From positions 1-35,831 of the forward strand of contig CAUJFL010000394.1 in the NCBI GenBank assembly GCA_963169165.1: a DNA stretch of 35,831 bases. The letters run 5' to 3'. Position 1 is the stretch's first letter. Each line of letters starts with the position of its first letter. Of this stretch, positions 7,447 through 13,719 are shown one piece after another. The DNA comes from Myxococcota bacterium. Lineage in GTDB: Bacteria > Myxococcota_A > Polyangia > Polyangiales > Polyangiaceae. Made by a program: the position numbers and the translations under genes. The notes beneath the pieces are model-generated. The model searched no databases. It was not told the origin of the DNA and saw nothing but the letters and a program-made list of their open reading frames with translations.

Positions 7447-8876
7447 GCGCCCCTCCGTCCGTACGGCCGGTGCGGCGCGGGCTCGTTCGGGCGCTCGGGC
7501 GCCGCGGGATCGTCACCGCTCGCGAGCCGCGCCGCGAGCTCGACGGCGTCGACGATCGCGCCGTACCCCGTGCACCTGCAGAGGTTGCCGCAGATCGCCT
7601 CGCGGATGGCCTGGCGCGACGGCGCTCGGTCGCGCGCGAGCAGCGCCTTGCTCGCCATCAGCATGCCCGGCGTGCAGAAGCCGCACTGACCCGCGCCGCG
7701 ACGATCGAACGCGTCGAGCAGCGGATCGAGCCTCGGGGCCCCGTTGAGCGACTCGACCGTCGTCACGTGCGCGCCCTCGCAGCCGAGCGCGAGCGTGAGG
7801 CACGCGAGCACGGGCTCGCCGTCGACGAGGACCGTACACGCCCCGCAGTCGCCCTTGTCGCATCCCTGCTTGGTGCCGATGAGTCCGAGATCGTAGCGGA
7901 GCAGCTCGAGCAGAGTCCGGCTCGGGCGCGTGGCGACGTCGACCGGCGCTCCGTTCACGTGGAGCGTGAGGCGATCGAGCGGCTCGTCGAAGCGCGTCGG
8001 ACCGAGCAGCGCCGCCCTCGCGAGCGCCGAGTAGGCGTCGATCGCGCGCGAGGGAGGACAGGCTCGATCGAACTCCGAGGACAGCGCGACCACCAGGTGT
8101 TCCATGGCCGTGTTGCCACACCGCTCTCCCACGCCGCCCGCCGTCCCGTGGACGCCGTCGACGCCGGCGCGCGCGGCCGCGAGGGCGTTGGCCAGCGAGA
8201 GCCCGCGATCGTCGTGGCCGTGCCAGTCGAGCTCGGTCGCGGGCGCGCCCAGCTCGGTCAGCGCCTGCCGCGCGAACCTCACCAGCGCCTCGACGCCGTG
8301 CGGATCGGCGTGGCCCACCGTGTCGCAGAGACAGACGCGGCGCGCGCCCACGTCGACCGCGGCCTGGAACATCGCGCGCAGCGTGTCGGGGGGCGTGCGC
8401 GTCGTGTCCTCGAGCACGAGGCAGAACGGCACGCCCGCTCGCCGCGCGACCTCACCGCTCGCGAGCACGCGCCCACGCAGCAGCTCGAGCGTCCACCCCT
8501 CGACGTAGCGGCGGATCGGCGAGCTGCCGATGAACGCGTAGACCTCGACCGGCCGCCCCGCGCGCTGGCTGACCTCGACCACGGCGAGCACGTCTCCCTC
8601 GGTCGTCCGCGCCGCGGCGGTGCAGGTGAACGGCAGGCGGGCGGCCTCCACCTCGCGACCGAGCGCCACCGCGTCGCGCAGCGCCCGCGGGCCGGCCGCG
8701 GGGAGGCCGAGCGACACACAATCGACGCCGATGCGCGCCATCTGATGCAGCAGCGCCACCTTCCGGTCGATGGGCGGCTCGACCACGGACGCGCTCTGCA
8801 AGCCATCCCTCAGCGTCTCATCCACCACCCGAGGGCGCCCGCGTGTCGTGGGCTGGCCCTGGTTCCAGTCATGCAT
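7443..8876 (-). CDS. Fusion: 2-isopropylmalate-synthase-like domain + Mo-hydroxylase [2Fe-2S] subunit
   Basis: One uninterrupted 477-residue frame holds two complete domains. Residues about 15-290 are a DRE-TIM metallolyase/Claisen synthase of the 2-isopropylmalate synthase type: DETLRDGLQS (metal ligand Asp19, catalytic Arg23), the HGH metal pair His219/His221, and TAGGVGERCGNT (245-256). The C-terminal regulatory domain of LeuA is missing. In its place, residues about 302-455 form the small subunit of a xanthine-oxidase-type enzyme. It has the plant-type [2Fe-2S] site Cys339/344/347/359 and the second site Cys398/401/433/435 (CGFCTPG, NLCRCTGYG). No other small subunit is present, so this one must serve the large and flavin subunits downstream, to which it is coupled by GTGA. 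Composition is even across the junction. The synthase substrate is unknown. An oxoacid plus acetyl-CoA is the family default. Confidence 0.9.
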   Translation of the reverse strand: MHDWNQGQPTTRGRPRVVDETLRDGLQSASVVEPPIDRKVALLHQMARIGVDCVSLGLPAAGPRALRDAVALGREVEAARLPFTCTAAARTTEGDVLAVVEVSQRAGRPVEVYAFIGSSPIRRYVEGWTLELLRGRVLASGEVARRAGVPFCLVLEDTTRTPPDTLRAMFQAAVDVGARRVCLCDTVGHADPHGVEALVRFARQALTELGAPATELDWHGHDDRGLSLANALAAARAGVDGVHGTAGGVGERCGNTAMEHLVVALSSEFDRACPPSRAIDAYSALARAALLGPTRFDEPLDRLTLHVNGAPVDVATRPSRTLLELLRYDLGLIGTKQGCDKGDCGACTVLVDGEPVLACLTLALGCEGAHVTTVESLNGAPRLDPLLDAFDRRGAGQCGFCTPGMLMASKALLARDRAPSRQAIREAICGNLCRCTGYGAIVDAVELAARLASGDDPAAPERPNEPAPHRPYGRRGA

Positions 8877-8926
8877 GCGCTCCTCCTCGACCGGGCACAG
8901 CCTACGGTCCTTCCCGGAGCTCCTCG

Positions 8927-9511
8927 ATGATCACTGTCATCCTCGCCGCTGGAAATGGCCGCCGGCTCGGCGGTGCAAAAGCGGCGTTGTTGCTCGGTGA
9001 CTCCCCAATCGTCGCGCATCATTTGCGCCTCGCCGAGGCGTTGTGTTGTGTGAGGACGATCGCGGTGGGCCGCCCGGAAGACTGTCGCTGGCTCGGCGCG
9101 CTCGGGCTCGAGGCCGTACCGTCGGCGGCGCCCGACCAGGCGGGCTCTCTCGCCGTAGCGGTGCGCGCGCTCGGTCCTGTCGACGCGGACGAGGTGGTGC
9201 TGGTCACGCCGGTCGACGCCGTCCCGGTCCAGACCTCGACGGTAGAGGCGCTGCTGGGCGCGCTCGGGCCCGACCTCGACGCGGTGACGCCGACGCACCT
9301 CGGCCGCGGCGGACACCCGGCGCTCGTGCGCGTGCGCGCGCTCGTGCCCTACCGCGCGGCGCTCCCCCCTCCGCTCCGTGAGGTGCTCCGCGCGCTCGGT
9401 CCGCGCCGCGCGCGGGTCGCGGTCGATGATCCGGCGGTGACGACCGATCTCGACACGCCGGACGAGGTCGCGCGGCTCACCGGAGGGCCGCCGCGCTTCT
9501 GGTCACCGTGA
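8927..9511 (+). CDS. MocA-like molybdenum cofactor nucleotidyltransferase
   Basis: A 194-residue NTP-transferase-fold protein of the MobA/MocA group. The N-terminal signature is LAAGNGRRLGGAKAALLLG (residues 7-24) and the metal-binding Asp is in VTPVDAVP (Asp97). MocA adds CMP to molybdopterin to give the dinucleotide form used by CO dehydrogenase- and 4-hydroxybenzoyl-CoA-reductase-type enzymes. It diverges from the Mo-enzyme operon across 50 bp, which supports a cofactor-supply role for that enzyme. The ATG at 8927 is chosen because it starts on the beta strand of the signature and has GGAG at 8916-8919 upstream; an in-frame ATG 84 bases earlier would overlap the other operon's start. CobY- or MobA-like use of GTP cannot be excluded. 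Confidence 0.82.
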   Translation: MITVILAAGNGRRLGGAKAALLLGDSPIVAHHLRLAEALCCVRTIAVGRPEDCRWLGALGLEAVPSAAPDQAGSLAVAVRALGPVDADEVVLVTPVDAVPVQTSTVEALLGALGPDLDAVTPTHLGRGGHPALVRVRALVPYRAALPPPLREVLRALGPRRARVAVDDPAVTTDLDTPDEVARLTGGPPRFWSP

Positions 9512-9559
9512 GCCGGATGCCGCCGCGACGCGCGCGAGAGGTGTAGCATCGACGATCGC

Positions 9560-10417
9560 ATGCGGGCTCTCGCGCTCGGACTTTCATCCTCCATGCGCGT
9601 CGCATCCCGCGCCGCGGGGGCGCTCGTGCTCACGGTCACTGTCGCGCGCGCGGAGCGGTCGCACGAGCTCTCCCGGACCGGACCGCTCGCGCTGGGCGTC
9701 GAGACGGCGTCGACGCTCGCGCTCGCGCTGGCGATGGACTCGGCGTCCGGCGGCGCGGTGCCCGAGCGGTGCCGCTGGTGCGAGCCGTCGTCGTTCGACC
9801 GCTGGGGACACGACGCGCTCGCGGGCGGAGATCGGCGGCGGCTCGCGCTGGTCAGCCACGCGGGGCCGTTCGTGCTGCTCCCGCTCGGCGCGCTCGCCGG
9901 CGTGATGGCCCCGGCCTTCTCGGCGGGGCGGGGGGACCACGCGTGGCAGAACGCCTGGATCGTCGTGAACGGCTTCCTGCTCACGACCGCGACGGCCAGC
10001 GCGACCAAGCAGGCGACCGCGCGGCGACGGCCGGTCTTCTACTTCGGCCACGAGGCCGACTCGGAGTACGCGAACAGCCCCGTCGAGGAGCACCTGTCAT
10101 TCTTCTCGGGCGACACCGCGTGGGCCTTCGACTTCGCGGCGTCGGGCGCGACGCTCGCGTACCTGCGCGGCTACTCGACGGCGCCGTGGCTCGCGTGGGG
10201 GGGAGGCGCCGTGGCCGTCGCTACCGGCGCCCTGAGGGTCGCGAGCGAGGCGCACTGGCCGACCGACGCGCTCGCCGGCGCCGCGTTCGGGGCGGCGGTC
10301 GGCGTCGGCGTGCCGCTGCTCGTGCACCCGCGCGTCGACGGCGGTGGCCACGCGGTGCGCGTCAGCGTGGGGCGCGCGCGGGGGGCGACCGCCGTGACGG
10401 TGGTCGGTGAGTGGTGA
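9560..10417 (+). CDS. PAP2-superfamily membrane phosphatase-like protein with altered SGH motif
   Basis: A 285-residue protein with an N-terminal signal/anchor and several hydrophobic helices (about residues 100-120, 131-148, 190-225, 236-255). It has the phosphatidic acid phosphatase 2 layout. Motif 1 is KQATARRRP (150-158, KX6RP). Motif 3 is RVASEAHWPTD (Arg226, His232, Asp236; RX5HX3D). Motif 2, normally PSGH, reads FFSGD, so the conserved histidine is Asp185. That His helps protonate the leaving group, so activity may be lost or changed. Family members dephosphorylate lipid phosphates such as undecaprenyl pyrophosphate or phosphatidate. An ATG 33 bases downstream (9593) is an equally good start and begins on the signal peptide. 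Confidence 0.8.
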   Translation: MRALALGLSSSMRVASRAAGALVLTVTVARAERSHELSRTGPLALGVETASTLALALAMDSASGGAVPERCRWCEPSSFDRWGHDALAGGDRRRLALVSHAGPFVLLPLGALAGVMAPAFSAGRGDHAWQNAWIVVNGFLLTTATASATKQATARRRPVFYFGHEADSEYANSPVEEHLSFFSGDTAWAFDFAASGATLAYLRGYSTAPWLAWGGGAVAVATGALRVASEAHWPTDALAGAAFGAAVGVGVPLLVHPRVDGGGHAVRVSVGRARGATAVTVVGEW

Positions 10418-10429
10418 GGACGGGCGCGG

Positions 10430-10454
10430 GCGCGACAGCGTCCGGCCGTCGCGC
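10430..10454. terminator. Candidate hairpin after PAP2 gene
   Basis: GCGCGAC (10430-10436) and GTCGCGC (10448-10454) form a perfect 7-bp stem with an 11-nt loop, 13 bp past the PAP2 stop and before the next start. No T-tract follows, so it is only a plausible terminator. Confidence 0.35.
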
Positions 10455-10496
10455 TCGGCTCCGCCGCCTGCTCCTTCGCGCGTGATACGGTGCGCC

Positions 10497-11477
10497 ATGT
10501 TCGGAAAGGTGAGGGCGTGCGCGCTGCTGCTGTGTCTGGCGGCGGCGGTCGGGTGCGGCCCGAAAGAGGCGGTGACGCCGGTCAGCGACGGCAAGGTGAT
10601 GACCGTGGCCGAGCTCGAGAAGGATCCGCTCGCGCTCTTGCCGGGAGGGATGGTCGCGTTCGGTCGCGCGGACGGGAAGGCGTTCTTCGCCTCACCGTCG
10701 GCGCCGCAGTCGACGCAGGCGGCGCTCGCGCTCATCCCCCTGACGCCCGAGATGGGCTTCGTGCCGTCGCGCGATCTCTCGCTCTTGCACTTCGGCGTGT
10801 ACGCGTTCGGCGGCTCCGATCTCTGCGCGGTCGTCGAGGGCAGCTTCGACAAGGACGCGGTCGCCAAGGCCGCCGACAAGGGCGCGCTCTCCGCCGCCGG
10901 CAAGCCGCTCGTGAAATCGACCTACGCCGACCGCGACGTGTTCGTCTCGGGAGACGTCGCGGTCACCGTGCTCACGTCGAAGCTCGCGCTCGCGGGCAGC
11001 CAGACCGGCGTGCGACGGGCGCTCGATCGCGTGCGCGATCGGCGCGTAAAGCGCGAGGTGCCCGGCGAGTGGCTCGAGTTCGTGCGGAAGCCCGGCGCGC
11101 ACTTCGGCCTCATCGCGGACACCTCGAGGGAGTCGCTGTCCGACGCGACGCTGAAGGAGGCGCCGTACCTGCGCGGCGCGAAGACCGCGAAGGCGCTCGG
11201 CACGTTCGAGGGGCCAGGCGCGAACGTCGGCGGGGTGGTCACCTACGACACCGTCGAGAACGCCCAGCGCGGCGAGGCGCAAGCGAAGGAATGGCAACAG
11301 ATGGCGGGGCTGATGAATTTCTTCGCGATTTTTGGCGCAAAATCGCCCATCAAGCACATGGAGACGCGCATCGACGATCGCGATCTCCAGGTGGCCGCGG
11401 TGCTCGACGGCCCCGCGACGGTGGCGGTGGTCGGGTGGCTGGCGCAGCGCCTGTCGACGCCGGGGGGCGCGCGATGA
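10497..11477 (+). CDS. Lipoprotein of unknown function upstream of aroA
   Basis: A 326-residue protein with a signal peptide and lipobox AVGCG (lipidated Cys18). The mature part is soluble-looking, mixed alpha/beta, with no transmembrane helix and no domain I recognise. Pieces such as GSFDKDAVAKAADKGAL and ALAGSQTGVRRALDRVRD recall myxobacterial lipoproteins that repeat a DUF-like alpha/beta unit, but this is a weak impression. The ATG at 10497 is chosen over an earlier in-frame ATG because it starts the signal peptide. Its stop overlaps the aroA start as ATGA, so the two are co-translated. No functional link to shikimate metabolism is apparent. Confidence 0.8.
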   Translation: MFGKVRACALLLCLAAAVGCGPKEAVTPVSDGKVMTVAELEKDPLALLPGGMVAFGRADGKAFFASPSAPQSTQAALALIPLTPEMGFVPSRDLSLLHFGVYAFGGSDLCAVVEGSFDKDAVAKAADKGALSAAGKPLVKSTYADRDVFVSGDVAVTVLTSKLALAGSQTGVRRALDRVRDRRVKREVPGEWLEFVRKPGAHFGLIADTSRESLSDATLKEAPYLRGAKTAKALGTFEGPGANVGGVVTYDTVENAQRGEAQAKEWQQMAGLMNFFAIFGAKSPIKHMETRIDDRDLQVAAVLDGPATVAVVGWLAQRLSTPGGAR

Positions 11478-12838
11478 GCAGCGGGGAACGGCGAGACTTC
11501 GTCGTCCGGCGCGCGAAGGGGCCGCTCGTCGGCGGCGTGCCAGTGCCCAGCGACAAGAGCATCTCGCACCGAGCCATCCTGCTTGGCGCGCTCGCCGACG
11601 GCGCGAGCGAGGTCAGCGCGTTCTCGTACGGAGGCGACAACGTGTCGACGCTCGAGATCTTCCGCGCGATGGGCGTCCACGTCGCGGACGACGGCGCGGG
11701 CACGCTGCGCGTCCACGGCGAGGGGCTGCGCGGCCTCTCCGAGCCCGCGGGTCCGCTCGACTGCGGCAACTCGGGCACGACGATGCGCGTGCTCGCGGGC
11801 GTGCTCGGCGCGCAGCCGTTTCGCTCGGTGATGGTCGGCGACGCCTCTCTCTCTCGGCGACCGATGGCGCGCGTGGCGGCGCCGCTGCGTCGACGTGGCG
11901 CGGTCATCGAGGGCAGGTTCCACCCCACCAAGGCCGGAGAGATCACCCCCCCGCTCGAGCTCGGACCGCTGCCCGCGGGACAGGCGCTGATCGAGAGCGA
12001 CGAGACGCTGGCGGTCGCGAGCGCGCAGGTGAAGAGCGCGCTCTTGCTTTCGGGTCTGTACGCCGACGGCAACACCTGGGTGCGCGAGCCGGTCGTCTCG
12101 CGCGATCACACCGAGCGGATGTTGAAGGCGCTCGGCGTGCCGCTGTCGTCCGTCGGCGGCGCGGTCGAGCTCGACGCGGCGCGATTTCGAGGAAAATTGC
12201 CCGCGTTCTTGCTCAAGATTCCCGGTGATCTGTCGGCCGCCGCGTTCTTGCTGGTCGCGGCGCATCTCGTGCCCGAGAGCCGCGTGTCGATCCGCGGCGT
12301 CGGCCTCAACCCGACGCGCGCGGGGATCGTCGACTACCTGCGCTCGCTCTCCGCTCGGGTGACCGTCGAGGAGCACGGCGACGCGCTCGGCGAGCCGGTG
12401 GGAGCGCTGCACGTCGAGCACGCAGAGCTCGGCGGGGGTCTGCTCGCGGGCGAGCTGTTGACGCGCGCGATCGACGAGGTGCCGGCGATCTGCGCGCTCG
12501 CCGCGCGCTCGCGTGGTCGCACCGAGATCGCCGACGCGGCCGAGCTGCGGGTCAAGGAGAGCGACAGGCTCGCGGTGATGGCCAGCGTGCTCCGGGCGTT
12601 CGGGGTCGACTGCGAGGAGCGCCCCGACGGCATGACGATCGAGGGGCGCCCCGACGGGCTCCTCCGCGCGGCCGACGTCGAGAGCCACGGCGATCACCGG
12701 ATCGCGATGAGCGCCGCGCTGCTCGGCCTCGTCGCGGACGGCGAGACGCGCGTGCGCGACGTCGCGTGCGTCGCGACCAGCTTCCCGAGGTTCGCCGGCA
12801 CGATCCGCGCGCTCGGCGGCGAGCTCGACGTCGTCTGA
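11474..12838 (+). CDS. aroA: 3-phosphoshikimate 1-carboxyvinyltransferase (EPSP synthase)
   Basis: AroA joins shikimate-3-phosphate and phosphoenolpyruvate in the cytoplasm, the sixth step of the shikimate pathway. The 454-residue length is normal. Hallmarks in order: PSDKSISHRAILLGALA near the N-terminus, the LDCGNSGTTMRVLAGVLG signature, GDASLSRRPMARVAAPLR, AQVKSALLLSGLYADG, PGDLSAAAFLL, AIDEVPAICALAA, the ELRVKESDRLAVM signature, and SHGDHRIAMSAALLGL. All the usual Lys/Arg/Asp/Glu active-site residues appear to be kept. The ATG overlaps the preceding lipoprotein's TGA by ATGA. The gene ends convergently with the hydrolase gene, 4 bp away. Confidence 0.97.
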   Translation: MSSGERRDFVVRRAKGPLVGGVPVPSDKSISHRAILLGALADGASEVSAFSYGGDNVSTLEIFRAMGVHVADDGAGTLRVHGEGLRGLSEPAGPLDCGNSGTTMRVLAGVLGAQPFRSVMVGDASLSRRPMARVAAPLRRRGAVIEGRFHPTKAGEITPPLELGPLPAGQALIESDETLAVASAQVKSALLLSGLYADGNTWVREPVVSRDHTERMLKALGVPLSSVGGAVELDAARFRGKLPAFLLKIPGDLSAAAFLLVAAHLVPESRVSIRGVGLNPTRAGIVDYLRSLSARVTVEEHGDALGEPVGALHVEHAELGGGLLAGELLTRAIDEVPAICALAARSRGRTEIADAAELRVKESDRLAVMASVLRAFGVDCEERPDGMTIEGRPDGLLRAADVESHGDHRIAMSAALLGLVADGETRVRDVACVATSFPRFAGTIRALGGELDVV

Positions 12839-12845
12839 GCGCTCA
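12836..12845. other. Palindrome holding both convergent stop codons
   Basis: TGAGCGCTCA is a perfect 10-bp palindrome whose first three bases are the aroA stop and whose last three are the stop of the convergent hydrolase gene. It leaves no room for separate terminators. Confidence 0.6.
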
Positions 12846-13664
12846 TCGCGCCCAGCGCGCGTCGCCGTCCACGAGCCAGTCGAAGCCGCTCGAGATGGCC
12901 TCGGCGACGCGCCCGCCGTAGCGGTGTCCCTCTCCCTCGCCGACGACGACGCTCGCCTCGACGCCGGTCAGCGCGAGCCGCGCGCTCGCGCGCCGCGACT
13001 CACCGGGGCACCGCGTCTCACCGCACGCGAACAGCACGCGCAGGCCGCCCTTGTCCCGGTACGCTCGGAGGTGCGCGGGGGTCCAGCGATCCCAGCCGCC
13101 TTCGATCAAGAGCGCCCGCGGGAAGAGCTCGCCGCGCTCGGCCAGCACGTGAACGCCGAGCAAGGAGCCGAGCGAGAACCCCGCGAAGACCGCGCCGGAC
13201 AGCTCGACGTGGTCGGCGTAGCGCTTCTCGAGCGCGTCCAGCGACGCGAGCACCTCTCGGCGCAGCGCGGGCGCGCTCTGGTACTCGAAGACCGTCGGCG
13301 CGCCCGGCACCGGCGTGCCACGCGGGCACAGCACGAACCCGCGGTCGCCGACCACCTCGCGGAGCGCGCGGCAGAGGTCTTCAGGGCGGTCGGAGGCGCC
13401 GTGCGCCCCGACGATCACCGGCCTTCGCGTCGTCGCGCCGCGCGGCATCGACACGATCGCGGGCGCGAAGCCTGGCACCGCCAGCGCGACGAACGCGGGC
13501 GCATCGAGCGGTGGAGTCGTGAGCTGGGAGACGACGTGCGGACGCGGCGCGGGCGACGGGGCGGGCGCGACGGCGTGTACGGCGCGCGCTCGGGCGGCGT
13601 CCGGCGCGCTGCCTCCGCAAGAGAGGAGCGCGGCCAAGGACGACAGCACCGCGAGCCGACGCAT
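12843..13664 (-). CDS. Alpha/beta-hydrolase lipoprotein
   Basis: A 273-residue exported lipoprotein: signal peptide with lipobox LLSC (Cys16), then an Ala/Pro-rich linker to about residue 45. The catalytic domain is an alpha/beta hydrolase of the esterase/phospholipase-carboxylesterase type: oxyanion-side strand RPVIVGAHGASDRPEDLC (81-98), nucleophile elbow GFSLGS with Ser164, and the catalytic His247 in GEGEGHRYGG. The acid residue is probably an Asp or Glu near residue 215, not clearly assignable. Extra cysteine pairs (98/113, 214/219) fit a periplasmic location. It lies 55 bp downstream of the protease gene on the same strand and may share its transcript. Substrate unknown. Confidence 0.83.
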   Translation of the reverse strand: MRRLAVLSSLAALLSCGGSAPDAARARAVHAVAPAPSPAPRPHVVSQLTTPPLDAPAFVALAVPGFAPAIVSMPRGATTRRPVIVGAHGASDRPEDLCRALREVVGDRGFVLCPRGTPVPGAPTVFEYQSAPALRREVLASLDALEKRYADHVELSGAVFAGFSLGSLLGVHVLAERGELFPRALLIEGGWDRWTPAHLRAYRDKGGLRVLFACGETRCPGESRRASARLALTGVEASVVVGEGEGHRYGGRVAEAISSGFDWLVDGDARWAR

Positions 13665-13719
13665 CTCTCACAGGTCTACGCCGCGCGACGGCCCGGTGCC
13701 CACTTCCCGACGCGAAATC

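Noticed and set aside
10490-11473. N-terminal extension of AroA by 328 codons
   Set aside because: This is the out-of-frame shadow of the lipoprotein gene; AroA starts at ATG 11474 by family alignment.
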